This document shows, piece after piece, positions 5,650 through 14,397 of a stretch of DNA of 21,843 bases. The DNA comes from a virus. The translations under genes were made by a program, and so were the position numbers. The stretch is taken from positions 1-21,843 of IMG/VR virus record IMGVR_UViG_3300010354_000783; one strand, 5' to 3'. Each line of letters begins with the position of its first letter. The stretch's first letter is position 1. Under the pieces are notes generated by a model. It searched no databases, had not been told where the DNA came from, and was given only the letters and a program-made list of their open reading frames with translations.

Positions 5650-7988
5650 CAGCTCAGGTTGGTAATCAGGGTTGCAGTGATCTGAGTCGTGGATTGCACC
5701 GAGTACACCAGGCAATCGCGGGCACTAGCCGTTGTCGTCAATGTCGGTGCCGTACCACCGGTGAAATCCCAGTAGCTGCCATAAGCCAAGGTGCGTGATC
5801 CAGTGCCATCTTGTGTGATCCAGATACAACCGGATTGACCTGCCACGAGATTACTTGGGTTGGCCAATGTGCGGTTACCACCGAGTGTCACGCTGAAATT
5901 GTTGGAGTCAGCAAAATCGGGTGTGATCGTTGCCCCATCCGTCAGGGCTGTAATCTCACCGCGCTGTCCTTTGGTCCACGTTGCTGCGGTATCAAGTGCG
6001 CCGTAGCCGCTAATTGTTTGACCGGCAGCGAAGGTGATCGTGCCAGTCATCGTGCCGCCGGACTTTGGCAGCGCAGCGTTGGCTAGGTCATACGCCGACT
6101 TCACCGCATTAGGTGTGGCAGCCGTTGTAGTGCTAGTGCTGCTGGTGGAATCCGTGAGCTGAACTGCACCAGCGTTACTGGTGGTGGCGGCTTGGATTTT
6201 GCTGCCGGCAATCGCTGCGCTGGCATTTACGTCGGCATCAACGATCGTGCCGTTGGCGATCATCGTGCTGGTGACGCTTCCGGTATCACCCGTAGTAACG
6301 ACGGTGCCGGTTACATCAGGCAGCGTGATAGTGCGGTCAGCAGTCGGGTCAGCAACAGCGAGGGTGGTTTCAAAGGCGTTGTCAGTTGAGCCCTCAAACA
6401 CCAAGCTGCCAGTGTTACCAATCAGAACTTCGCCTGTAACGGTGCCGCCGGCAAGTGCCAGTTTTTCGGTGTCCAGCTCATCCAAAGCTGCTTGGACGTT
6501 GGTGGCAGAGATGTTGCCGCTAGGCGTGTTACTGACTTGGTTGGCGCTGACGCTGGTGATGGTCTGCGAAACGTCAACCTCGGTCCATTGGTTGCCGTTG
6601 GACAGCACAATGTCCGGCGGATTCAACTGCACATTGGGTGCGTTGCCGCTGGTGATCGTGCCAGCCTCGCTAACCACGAGGTAGTACCGGTTGTTGGCTG
6701 CAGCGGCGGCGGGTAATGCCTGTCCAACGACAAGACCGATAGCTGTGCCTTCATCCGTCACCGACGCAACGAGACCGGTGCCCCCGCCAGATGATGCGTC
6801 AAATGTGCCAGCAAAAATAATCTCACCCACCGAGATGCCGATGGGCTGGAACACGTTGCCGTCCCAGAGGAACAGGTCGCGCGTCAGCGGGTTAAAGAAG
6901 AACTGACCGATTTGGTCGGCGGTTGGCTGCGTGTCACCGATTTTGGTGATTGCGTAGTTGGCAAGCTTGGGACCCGTAAGCGTGTTGTCAGCAATACGGG
7001 CAACGTCGAGCGTGCCAGTCGTGATCTTGGTGGCGGGCAGGTTGGGAATATCAGCCTCAACCAAAGGCACCGCGTTGGTGATGTGCCCTTCGGTGTCGTA
7101 GCTGATGCCGCTAACCGTATTGCTGGCAAGCGTATTGGTGTGGTTCAGAACGCCAGCGCCGTCAACCGCCAAACCCGTACCAGGCTGGACAGCACCGGTG
7201 GTACTAGAAGTGGCAATCGGAAGATCAGCGCCAGCAACCGAGGAGCTGCTGGTGATTAGACCTTGGGTGTTGTAGGCAATCTTGTGGAAGACCGGGCTGG
7301 CTTGTGCTGTAACCGCGTTGTCGATCTCGATAACGCCAGCATCCATCGTCAGACCATTGCCGTTGACGATCACCGCACCACGCAACGAGGTGTTGGCTAC
7401 CGGTAGGTCGCTGGGATCAATGGTCCGGTAGGCGGCTGCACCAGCAGCGTTGGTTGGACCAGCGAGGAATTGATTAGCGGCGCTGGTGTTATCCAGCGAT
7501 GTGGTCAGCGCAATCGTGTCACCGTTGGCGGTAGCCGTCAGGTTGACGATGCCTGCGGTGTCACCAGTAACCGTGTTGACGGAACCCTTGGCTTTGAGAT
7601 CCAGCCAAGTGCTGCCGTTCCAGTAGGAGCTTTTGTTATCGGTGGTATTGACGAAGATCTGACCGGTGTAATCGCCGGCGGCAGGCAGCGACGTTCCGGT
7701 AACAACAGCAGAATCGTTAGCAAGCTTGGCGCCAGTTACGGCGGCGTCTTGAATTTTGACGGTTGTTACTGCGTCAGTAGCAAGAGAGGCAGCAACAATC
7801 GAGCCGGCGGCAAAATTAACCTTTGAACTTGGGATCGTGGCGGGATCCATGTCATCGACGCCACCTTCCAGCAGGTTCTTGACCGTAACCTTGCGGGTCT
7901 CGGAAAGGTGGACAATCGGTAACTCGTCCCCAGCATCGACGCTACCGCCGGGCAGGGACGTTAGCTGAGAAATTTTGAGGTCTGCCAC
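5649..7988 (-). CDS. Phage tail fibre protein
   Basis: The 779-aa product starts at GTG (7988), with an AGG-containing leader (TTTAGGTGCC) just before it. The N-terminus MADLKISQLTSLPGG is of the type that anchors fibres in marine and cyanobacterial phages. It is Thr/Ser/Ala/Gly-rich and low in charge, typical of trimeric beta-structured fibres. Residues 195-317 hold two tandem units of about 60 aa. The segment at about 605-650 (GAVQLTDSTSSTSTTTAATP then ALPKSGGTMTGTI) matches the classical phage tail-fibre repeat. The C-terminus (about 670-779) is a compact beta domain with GGNRTLANPSNLVAGQSG. It is placed between the tip/tube-like genes and the LamG protein and probably forms the shaft that carries, or acts beside, that protein. 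No enzymatic motif is seen. Confidence 0.8.
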   Translation of the reverse strand: MADLKISQLTSLPGGSVDAGDELPIVHLSETRKVTVKNLLEGGVDDMDPATIPSSKVNFAAGSIVAASLATDAVTTVKIQDAAVTGAKLANDSAVVTGTSLPAAGDYTGQIFVNTTDNKSSYWNGSTWLDLKAKGSVNTVTGDTAGIVNLTATANGDTIALTTSLDNTSAANQFLAGPTNAAGAAAYRTIDPSDLPVANTSLRGAVIVNGNGLTMDAGVIEIDNAVTAQASPVFHKIAYNTQGLITSSSSVAGADLPIATSSTTGAVQPGTGLAVDGAGVLNHTNTLASNTVSGISYDTEGHITNAVPLVEADIPNLPATKITTGTLDVARIADNTLTGPKLANYAITKIGDTQPTADQIGQFFFNPLTRDLFLWDGNVFQPIGISVGEIIFAGTFDASSGGGTGLVASVTDEGTAIGLVVGQALPAAAAANNRYYLVVSEAGTITSGNAPNVQLNPPDIVLSNGNQWTEVDVSQTITSVSANQVSNTPSGNISATNVQAALDELDTEKLALAGGTVTGEVLIGNTGSLVFEGSTDNAFETTLAVADPTADRTITLPDVTGTVVTTGDTGSVTSTMIANGTIVDADVNASAAIAGSKIQAATTSNAGAVQLTDSTSSTSTTTAATPNAVKSAYDLANAALPKSGGTMTGTITFAAGQTISGYGALDTAATWTKGQRGEITALTDGATITPDFADSNNFSVTLGGNRTLANPSNLVAGQSGCIWITQDGTGSRTLAYGSYWDFTGGTAPTLTTTASARDCLVYSVQSTTQITATLITNLS
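7038..7406 (-). repeat. Two tandem units of about 60 aa inside the tail fibre
   Basis: Residues about 195-257 (DLPVANTSLRGAVIVNGNGL and onward) and 255-317 (DLPIATSSTTGAVQPGTGLA and onward) share a DLP(V/I)A start, a GAV strand, an NG-or-TGL turn, then I(A/S)Y(N/D)T(Q/E)G(L/H)IT and an AD(L/I)P end. They are diverged at DNA level. Confidence 0.55.
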
Positions 7989-8014
7989 GGCACCTAAAGC
8001 CCTTGGTTGTCAGT

Positions 8015-8905
8015 CTACTGAGAGGACTCCAGCAGAATTGAGCCGCCTGCGACGGCGGGCAGCGTATCAAGCAGCAGACGAGAATCGTTTTCTTGCAGTA
8101 GCTCGTCGTAACTCAAAGTACGAACCTTGAGGCGGATGGGACCGGTCGTTACGAAGTCGGCGTTGACTTGCACTACTGAATCAGGCGAGAAGGCGATGCC
8201 AGCCTGGGTGATAACACCAGAAACCTCGTAGAAAATCTCGTCGTCCGTCGCATCAACACCCATCTCGGGGTTGTAGTTAGCGGTCTTGAGGAAGAACTGC
8301 GCGTCAAACTCGCTCCCAATCTCGGTGCGAAGCGCCAGTTGCAGCAGATAGTTGGCTTGCTCGCCAGCGTTCTGGTAGCTCCACTGGGCTTGGATGTTGC
8401 CCGAGCCGGACATGAGCGCACCAAACTGCGAGCGGAAGCTGTCGCTCAAAGCTGTGGTGTCGATTGCCTCGCGCTGGGTGCTCAGCTCGTAGCTGGTGAC
8501 TTTGCCCAGCGTCAGGAAGTTGCTGTTTTTGATGCTGATGTTGATGCTCAGGTCAGCCGCTGGCGTCAAAAGGTCCACCGCATCAGCAGCGTTGCCGGTG
8601 ACTGCCTTGGCGTAGGTCGTAAAAAGGCGGATGCCGCCGAGGTCATCCACGTTGACGTACCAGTTGCCGTCCCGGTGCTGTTGATTATCCTGCCAGCCAC
8701 TGGCGGCTATGAAGTCGAGGACTTGGTTGGCGTTGTTTTGGATGTAGAGCAGGTCGCCGGTGACGATTGCGTTGTTGTCGACTTGCAGCGCAAAGCGGTC
8801 CGCACCAGCGTTTACATCACCGACGCGAAGCAAGACCTGCAGCGTTTGACCGCCGGATTTACGGCGAAGCGCGACGTAACCGTAAGTGCCGAGGTAGACG
8901 CTCAT
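8015..8905 (-). CDS. Tail-tube-like structural protein with N-terminal insertion domain
   Basis: The ATG at 8905 shares one base with the previous stop (TAATG). The 296-aa product has an N-terminal beta-rich region (about 37-115, with VTGDLLYIQ and GGIRLFTTYAKAVTG) and then a segment at about 134-176, KVTSYELSTQREAIDTTALS followed by SGSGNIQAQWSY. The latter closely parallels the tube motif of the major tail protein and of the 143-aa neighbour; a final VSGVITQAGIAFSPDS-type strand and TTG end also match. I infer a tail-tube or tail-tip ring fold. Its place after the gpJ-like gene suggests a distal tail or fibre-docking component rather than the main tube. I do not know a named family for it. 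Confidence 0.6.
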   Translation of the reverse strand: MSVYLGTYGYVALRRKSGGQTLQVLLRVGDVNAGADRFALQVDNNAIVTGDLLYIQNNANQVLDFIAASGWQDNQQHRDGNWYVNVDDLGGIRLFTTYAKAVTGNAADAVDLLTPAADLSINISIKNSNFLTLGKVTSYELSTQREAIDTTALSDSFRSQFGALMSGSGNIQAQWSYQNAGEQANYLLQLALRTEIGSEFDAQFFLKTANYNPEMGVDATDDEIFYEVSGVITQAGIAFSPDSVVQVNADFVTTGPIRLKVRTLSYDELLQENDSRLLLDTLPAVAGGSILLESSQ

Positions 8906-9336
8906 TACAAGGTCGCGGTGACGAGGGCGCCAGTTGCCTGGAAGCTGATCTGCGCCGAGGAAACTTCGCCGACCGAAGCACCGATGCTGGCGCTGGTGAT
9001 GTAAGCGTCAAACGTGGCGTCACTGTTGACTGCGCCATCGGTCAGCCGCAGCGTCAAGCGCAATGGAGCTGTAACCGCTCCGGTTTTGATGATCTGTTTC
9101 AGCAGTTCGCTGGCATCGTTGTTGGTGCCGTCGTTGTAGTACAGCAGCGTTGCGCTACCGCTAAAGGATTGGACTCCCGGCGTGTAATTACGTTGGGTGT
9201 CGCCGAGGCTGGTGGTCTCCAGCGTTTCAAGGTCTGCTTGGAGTGTCCAGTTGGTGACCTTGCCGTATTCGACGGCGGCAGCAGCACCGCGAGGTCCGAG
9301 CAGTTTGCCGTCGCGGCCCGTGTAAACCTTGCTCAT
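8905..9336 (-). CDS. Small tail-tube-like protein
   Basis: The 143-aa product starts at ATG 9336, overlapping the previous gene by four bases. Its core (residues about 26-66), KVTNWTLQADLETLETTSLG then QSFSGSATLLYY, has the pattern of lambda-gpV/HK97-type tail tube proteins: an aromatic start strand, an E-x-(L/I)-(D/E)-x-T turn, a Ser/Gly-rich hinge and a hydrophobic strand. The C-terminal ITSASIGASVGEVSSAQISF strand also fits. It is roughly a minimal tube monomer in size. Because the canonical tube gene is at 17652-18425, this one may form a terminal ring or the docking platform for the fibres encoded next. Fold inferred from motif resemblance only. Confidence 0.6.
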   Translation of the reverse strand: MSKVYTGRDGKLLGPRGAAAAVEYGKVTNWTLQADLETLETTSLGDTQRNYTPGVQSFSGSATLLYYNDGTNNDASELLKQIIKTGAVTAPLRLTLRLTDGAVNSDATFDAYITSASIGASVGEVSSAQISFQATGALVTATL

Positions 9337-9713
9337 CGGAGGACACTCACTAGGCGAACGGTAACAGTGCTACGCCCAGGTCTCACGCTAGTAATTTGCG
9401 GTGCGTCGGCATAGCGATAAAGGCTGGCAGTAGGCGAATCAAAAGGCGTCGTACCACCCAAGCCCCAGCCAGCTCGGGTGTTGGGCTCAATCGTAAATGT
9501 GTCGTATGTACCTTTAGACGAGTTGTAATGCCCTACAAACTCGTTGGCATTGGTGTCGGAAATGTTTTCGTAGGTCAGCTCCAGCTCTTGCCCGGTGCGC
9601 TTGTCGCCATAGATGACACGATATTCCTTACCGTTCTGTGCCCGAAAAGATTTAACCGGCCAGTCCCCAAGGCGTACCGAACGAGCTGTGGGTTTTAGGT
9701 CCGGGAAAGCCAT
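9333..9713 (-). CDS. Small minor tail protein, gpM-like
   Basis: The 126-aa product begins MAFPDLKPTARSVRLGDWPV and contains YGDKRTGQELELTYENISD and an EFVGHYNSSKGTYDTF segment, then a C-terminal RPGRSTVTVRLVSVL strand. The order of a conserved Pro/Arg start, an 'L.L.Y.NI' strand, an aromatic 'HY..SKGT...F' loop and a final beta strand matches the Phage_min_tail (lambda gpM) family in general outline. Such proteins sit between the tube end and the tip complex. It begins four bases after the gpJ-like stop and overlaps the next gene by four bases, so all are probably co-translated. In lambda, M precedes L, K and J; here the order is changed, which makes the assignment moderate. Confidence 0.5.
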   Translation of the reverse strand: MAFPDLKPTARSVRLGDWPVKSFRAQNGKEYRVIYGDKRTGQELELTYENISDTNANEFVGHYNSSKGTYDTFTIEPNTRAGWGLGGTTPFDSPTASLYRYADAPQITSVRPGRSTVTVRLVSVLR

Positions 9714-9717
9714 CGGA

Positions 9718-12700
9718 TCAGACCATCGTTTCTATTGTAAAGGGGGCATCTACCGTTACCTGCTCAGCGATCTGGCTCTTGTTGCCGCTGATTACTGGGA
9801 AGTGACTGGCAACGATTTGCACCAGTCCGTCCTCGTCAATCTGCAGGGATTCCACAACGTAGGTCTGGTTGCTGGTGGTGGAGTTGCGGACAGCGAAGAT
9901 GGCATCTTGCTTGCTGAAAGCTTTGCCGTCTAAATCAACAAAAATTGATGTTTCGTTGACGCTGCCGTTTTGGCGCTCCCACAGGTAAACGTCGTGATTC
10001 TGGTTTAGCGCCAATGGTTCGATGGCTACCACCGTGCCATCACCAAGGATGATGCCGTTGTTGTAGGTGGCGTTGTAAATGTTTTGTTGGGTGATTACGC
10101 GGATGTAGTCGCCGGGCGCCAGCGAGATGCCGTAGGGGGTGGTCTTAAAGCTGATGGTATGAGTGACGTACCGGCGGATTGCGAGGAAATAGCGGGCAAC
10201 TGTAATGGCGTGGTCGTAGCTGGTGATGTGGGTGTAGTTGAACTCTTCCAGTGGTGCGTTGCTCCACTCGGGTGCGTTGTTGTAGCTGACAACGACGGTG
10301 CGCTCTTCAGGGAAGCGGTCTGGGTACTCACTGCGGTAACGCAGAGCAACCTTCATCGGCTTACGTTCTTCTGCGTTGAGGTAGCGCAGCTCAAAACTGT
10401 CTTCGATGATGTTGCCTTCAGTAAAAATCGCCTTGATTGGTACGTCTGCCAGAACCGGGTTACGCAGTGAGCCGTCGGGGTGGTGAGGCAAGGCAGGCTC
10501 CAAGCTGAACTTACCGTTGCGTGTCACCATGTTGCACAGCAGAGACGGTGCAATGCTGGCGATAAAATCTCGAATGTTCGCTGGCTCGGTAATTACATCG
10601 TCGTAGTAGAGGCGGTTGGTTTCGAGGAATCGAGCGGTGTAGCGAAGACGGGTTTCATCCAGTAGGTCCTCTGCAAAAATGCTGCCAAGCCCTGCTTGTT
10701 TATTCAGCAGTAGGTAACGCACCAGGTCGGTGAACAGGTTGGATGGACCCACGCCCAAGTTTCGCTGGGTGCGTCCGTCTACATCGACGATGTAACGCTG
10801 CACTTGGATGCCGTTCTTTTGGTAGATGTGCAGTTGCTCCAGTGAGGTGAGGTTGCGCGAGCTGCGAATTTTGATGCCTGCCATGGCGCAGCCCTCGTAG
10901 CTAGCGGGCTTGCCGGGGTCGATGCTTTCGTTGACGTAAACGATTTCGTGCTCTGCGTTGTTGTCGCAACTGCGAGTGATCAGGCCGCCATAGTGCGAGA
11001 CTTCCGAGATGGCAGAGTTGGCTTCAAAAATACGATCAGCGTCGTTGACGTTTACCTGCTGATTTTGCTTTTTGATGTTTAGGCGGAAGGTATAAACAAT
11101 ATCCCTGCCGTCAAACAGTTGCTTTTTAATTTGGAAAGTTTCACCATCGTTCCATTGCTTGTTTGATTTAGCCGGCGAAATGTCAATCGGCTCGATGCTG
11201 ACGATGCGCCACCACCATTCGCGGTTGTTGTTATAGGGTCCCGGTAACTTTTGAGATTGAAGCGTCATTTTTAGCTTCATCTCTTTGGTCCCGTTCGTGA
11301 CCTTAAACAGCGCAGCTTCGGCGTCGGTAAATACGTAAGTACCACCTTCAGGTGTCTGAGATCGCCAAGGTACGTTTGGATTGGAACCCTCACTTGCATC
11401 ACGATCTGGATCGTTGTTGATTGCTTTTGCAATACCATTGCTAACTTCTTTGTCGTTAGCGGTGACACCGTTGACCTCAGCTTTAACCAGAATGACGTTG
11501 AAGTCGTATGTTGTGGCGTCCGTTGGATCGTTGCGTCTGCCGTTTACCATCTCTGCGTTTACAGCGATGTCGGCAATGCGCTCTTCAATGCCCTTGGTGT
11601 ACAGCGTGAAGACTTGTTGCTGAACGTTGGTAGTGATCTGAATAAAGTTTTCGCTGGTATCTAGCCGCACAAACAATGCGTCACGCCCCACTACCTGCAC
11701 CAGCTCGCCGGATGTCAGCGGACGTAGGCGAAATTCCCACTGCCCCAGTGGATGCCCAATACGCAGATAGTTAAATAGGTCGCGTGGTGCGTTGCCTTTG
11801 ATAGCAAGGGGTTTGTCGTTTAAGCGGATCCAACTATCCGTAGGTGCTGCGGTGGCAGAGCGGATATAAATTGAGAAAAAGCTGTAACGTGTGGCGTAAC
11901 TTTGGATTGTGCCGCCACGTACTTGGATATTGCGGTCGTCAAGGTCAGAAAGTTTTTCAGGACCTGGAATTGAGATGAAGTTAGTGAGCCCGTTAAATCG
12001 CAGCCATACTTGGGAACGGATACCGATTTCCGTGTAAGCGCATTGGCGCACGTTTTGGAACGTAGCAATATCTTGTTGGCAAATTGGATACCAAGCCTGT
12101 CCAATGTCTACACGAGGACCGTTGGCGTTTTCAGGGAATGCTTTATCCGCAAAAACATAAGTTTCGTTGACAAGGCCAACACTTCCTTTGTTGTTAGGAA
12201 TGTAACCATCGCGGAATACCTCTTCGCACTCCAGCGTGACGGTTACTTTTATTTTTTTATTGGAACGAGCGAAGGTGTCTGCTGGTGTTCGTTCGGTTAC
12301 TCGGTACTGACAGTTACCGATGACAAACCGCTCGCCAACCTGCATCGTATCGTCAATTTTTTCTAGTTCTGAAATGATCTCGGAAATAACGCTCTCATTG
12401 TCGACGCTGCCTTGCCGGAAACGACTGGGATCGTGAATATATCCACCAACTGACTGCAAGTCTCGTCTATCAAGAATTACGCCGCCAAATGTCAGCTCCA
12501 GCTTGTCGCCGTCTTCGACAATATCAACTCTTTTACCGTTGTTGCCTACTTCTGCAATAGCGGTCTGAGGGTTCCCGGAAACCGGAACAAATCGTGTAAT
12601 ACCTATAAACCGAGGATAATTTCTACCGGTTCCTTCCATCTTGAAGTTGCCAGCAATTTGTAAACGCCTTGCGTTGGCATCTCTCTTGGCATCGTCTTCA

Positions 12701-13605
12701 TAATCAGCAAGACGTGAGACGACCTCCCAGTTCAGGCGCAGTGGCGTGCCGTTGGGGATGGCGTTATACGCGCCAAAGCGCAGTTGGTTGTTGGGTGAGT
12801 AGCTGTGAGAAAAAGCGTCGCTATCGCCGCCGGCAAAGGTCGGTGCGTAAAAAGCGTTGGTGTTTGGTCCGAAGTCTTGACCAAGTTTGCCGTAACGATC
12901 ATTTGAACCAACTAGCCGGCTGTCGCTGCTGTAACCGATGCCGTTGGCGTTAGGTTCGCCGCCTTGGTAATAGAACCAGCGGTAATCGTTTTCGTTAAAG
13001 GTATCGAGCGGGGTCTGTCCGATGTAGATGCCGGCGCGGTCGGCTGCAATTTCAGCCGGTGTGCTGTAGGGTCCGCGACCCATGCGACCTTGACCGACAA
13101 GGAATACCAGATCGGCGGATTGGTAAGTGCCCCAGCTAAACAGACGAGACCAGACCAGCTTGGGGCTGACCATCACGCCGCCGTAATACTCGTTGGCACG
13201 ACTGCCGGGAACCTGCTTGGTAAAGACGATTGGGATTGCTTCGCCGTAGCGGCTTATGTCCTGTCCAGACTGGAAACCGTAGGTTGGGGCAAAGCGATCG
13301 CGGCCAACAATGTTGTCGAGCTGGCGGTTGCGGATTTTTGCTTGCTGTGGCTGTTGAGGCTTTGGTGTAAGGAGATAGCTCGCGGCGCTAGACAGTACGC
13401 CAACGACAAGACTAATAATCGAAATTGTTAGTGCATCTGCCTGGACATCAGGCACATTTGCGTAGGCTGCCGGGCGCACGCGACTGCGCCACATCACCTC
13501 ACGCCGGAATTCGTTGTACTCGGCAGCCGTAATGCCGAGCTGATCAATTAGATCTTTCTCGAACGGTAACAGCGGCATTTTGAGGCTGCGCTCAAAGGGC
13601 ACCAT
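9718..13605 (-). CDS. Large central tail tip protein, gpJ-like (tail hub / host specificity)
   Basis: A 1295-aa protein is read from ATG 13605, which has AGAAGGTGGC directly before it as a good ribosome site. In-frame ATGs at 13653 and 13578 are alternatives; all overlap the NlpC/P60 gene. Residues about 58-79 (ALTISIISLVVGVLSSAASY) form one hydrophobic helix, then KPQQPQQAKIRNRQLDNIVG and a hub-like region with RYGEAIPIVF. The C-terminal third (TEPANIRDFIASIAPSLLCN, YRSEYPDRFPEERTV, PGDYIRVITQQN) has the profile of gpJ tip-attachment and gp27/hub-type domains. It should form the trimeric cap of the tail tip, contact the tape measure and help trigger DNA release. Size, order after NlpC/P60 and the N-terminal helix agree with lambda gpI/gpJ-like fusions. 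Receptor specificity may be shared with the downstream fibres. Confidence 0.82.
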   Translation of the reverse strand: MVPFERSLKMPLLPFEKDLIDQLGITAAEYNEFRREVMWRSRVRPAAYANVPDVQADALTISIISLVVGVLSSAASYLLTPKPQQPQQAKIRNRQLDNIVGRDRFAPTYGFQSGQDISRYGEAIPIVFTKQVPGSRANEYYGGVMVSPKLVWSRLFSWGTYQSADLVFLVGQGRMGRGPYSTPAEIAADRAGIYIGQTPLDTFNENDYRWFYYQGGEPNANGIGYSSDSRLVGSNDRYGKLGQDFGPNTNAFYAPTFAGGDSDAFSHSYSPNNQLRFGAYNAIPNGTPLRLNWEVVSRLADYEDDAKRDANARRLQIAGNFKMEGTGRNYPRFIGITRFVPVSGNPQTAIAEVGNNGKRVDIVEDGDKLELTFGGVILDRRDLQSVGGYIHDPSRFRQGSVDNESVISEIISELEKIDDTMQVGERFVIGNCQYRVTERTPADTFARSNKKIKVTVTLECEEVFRDGYIPNNKGSVGLVNETYVFADKAFPENANGPRVDIGQAWYPICQQDIATFQNVRQCAYTEIGIRSQVWLRFNGLTNFISIPGPEKLSDLDDRNIQVRGGTIQSYATRYSFFSIYIRSATAAPTDSWIRLNDKPLAIKGNAPRDLFNYLRIGHPLGQWEFRLRPLTSGELVQVVGRDALFVRLDTSENFIQITTNVQQQVFTLYTKGIEERIADIAVNAEMVNGRRNDPTDATTYDFNVILVKAEVNGVTANDKEVSNGIAKAINNDPDRDASEGSNPNVPWRSQTPEGGTYVFTDAEAALFKVTNGTKEMKLKMTLQSQKLPGPYNNNREWWWRIVSIEPIDISPAKSNKQWNDGETFQIKKQLFDGRDIVYTFRLNIKKQNQQVNVNDADRIFEANSAISEVSHYGGLITRSCDNNAEHEIVYVNESIDPGKPASYEGCAMAGIKIRSSRNLTSLEQLHIYQKNGIQVQRYIVDVDGRTQRNLGVGPSNLFTDLVRYLLLNKQAGLGSIFAEDLLDETRLRYTARFLETNRLYYDDVITEPANIRDFIASIAPSLLCNMVTRNGKFSLEPALPHHPDGSLRNPVLADVPIKAIFTEGNIIEDSFELRYLNAEERKPMKVALRYRSEYPDRFPEERTVVVSYNNAPEWSNAPLEEFNYTHITSYDHAITVARYFLAIRRYVTHTISFKTTPYGISLAPGDYIRVITQQNIYNATYNNGIILGDGTVVAIEPLALNQNHDVYLWERQNGSVNETSIFVDLDGKAFSKQDAIFAVRNSTTSNQTYVVESLQIDEDGLVQIVASHFPVISGNKSQIAEQVTVDAPFTIETMV

Positions 13606-13916
13606 GCCACCTTCTGCAGATCCCTGTTGACGTAAAGGATTCCGCTCTGCCACGTCACTCCGAACGCCCAGTGGTCGTGGGCAAGCATTACCACGTCACC
13701 ATCGTACTCAGGCTGTGCAACACGATTGCCCCAATCTCTGATGGCGCGGATGATGGTTTTTAGATCCGAGTTGTACCAGTCAGAGTTGAACGCGGGCGTC
13801 GGGATTCCGAGGCGTTCCAGCACTGTGTAAACGAGGTGGATGCAGTCGATTTCGGTGCCTGTTCCGTCTGCTCCGAGGTGATACGGGCGCCCGATCAGAT
13901 CACTGCAGTCGCACAT
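13548..13916 (-). CDS. NlpC/P60 family tail peptidase (gpK-like)
   Basis: ATG at 13916 gives 122 aa; the open frame reaches 14030, but the upstream part would run through the preceding gene and has no family features. The domain begins MCDCSDLIGRPYHLGADGTG; Cys25 in EIDCIHLVYTVLERLG is the expected nucleophile and His82 in HDHWAFGV the expected base. This is a short NlpC/P60 fold that cleaves peptidoglycan stem peptides, either during tail assembly or wall penetration. It overlaps the preceding minor tail gene by 17 bases and the gpJ-like gene by about 58. The order minor tail, NlpC/P60, gpJ is the usual one in lambda-like tails, where the gpK role is played by such a domain. Confidence 0.85.
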   Translation of the reverse strand: MCDCSDLIGRPYHLGADGTGTEIDCIHLVYTVLERLGIPTPAFNSDWYNSDLKTIIRAIRDWGNRVAQPEYDGDVVMLAHDHWAFGVTWQSGILYVNRDLQKVAWCPLSAASKCRCYRSRKI

Positions 13917-14397
13917 TGGCGGTTGTCGGGATTGGACCGAACAAGTCCTCGGTGATGCGGCGCCTAGGTACGTCCGCGCCAACAGCGTCAAGGATGCTTC
14001 CGATCTCAACTTCAATCGTGGGTCCGGCATGGCTGCCGCTAACGATCATGCCTACGTACTCGGTCAGGATGCGGTAGTCCAGGCGGTTGTCCGGGTTCAG
14101 CAGCGCGGTTTCAACCTTGGCGAGCCACTGCGATGTGCCGTTGAAAATGTTGCTGACAATGGTTTGGACGAGGGCGTTGTTTGGGAAGATCAGGCGGGTG
14201 GACTCGTTGTCGCCGTTGCGGTTGACCGTGACGCCGCTCCAGCCAAAAGGGGCGAAACCGTAAACGCCGCCATTGTGGTCAATGTTGTCGTTCGAGAAAA
14301 AATTCTGCAGCGTGTAACGAGGTCCAGCGCCTTTTTCGGAGATGCTGAGCAGGCAGCCGTAGGCGATGTTGTCGTCAAACTCAAATCCGGTGCTCAT
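13900..14397 (-). CDS. Minor tail protein in the gpL position (DUF1833/2163-like)
   Basis: The 165-aa product begins MSTGFEFDDNIAYGCLLSIS and ends GPIPTTANVRLQ. ATG at 14397 shares a base with the tape measure stop (TAATG). It is placed between the tape measure and NlpC/P60 genes, where distal tail or gpL-like proteins are found. The middle segment (VVNRNGDNE-type loop, NNALVQTIVSNIFNGTSQW, RLDYRILTEYVGMIVSG) reads like two beta-layers around a helix, and the end (GADVPRRRITEDLFG) recalls DUF1833-like phage proteins. Only one Cys is present, so the Cys-bound iron-sulphur cluster known for lambda gpL cannot be formed. A ring or hub role joining tube to tip is likely; the exact family is uncertain. 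Confidence 0.55.
   Translation of the reverse strand: MSTGFEFDDNIAYGCLLSISEKGAGPRYTLQNFFSNDNIDHNGGVYGFAPFGWSGVTVNRNGDNESTRLIFPNNALVQTIVSNIFNGTSQWLAKVETALLNPDNRLDYRILTEYVGMIVSGSHAGPTIEVEIGSILDAVGADVPRRRITEDLFGPIPTTANVRLQ

Noticed and set aside
5650-5715. Upstream start for the LamG/SPRY protein
   Set aside because: It lies wholly inside the fibre gene; ATG at 5649 forms a TGATG junction with the fibre stop.
6181-6684. Plus-strand open frame (167 codons) opposite the tail fibre
   Set aside because: Shadow of the Thr/Ala-rich fibre frame; no start context or family resemblance.
8339-9004. Long plus-strand open frame (221 codons) opposite the tube-like genes
   Set aside because: It mirrors well-supported minus-strand genes with coupled starts, and its product has no domain pattern.
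13294-13301. HIP1 octamer GCGATCGC as proof of a cyanobacterial host
   Set aside because: A single copy in 21.8 kb is not far from chance; used only as weak support.
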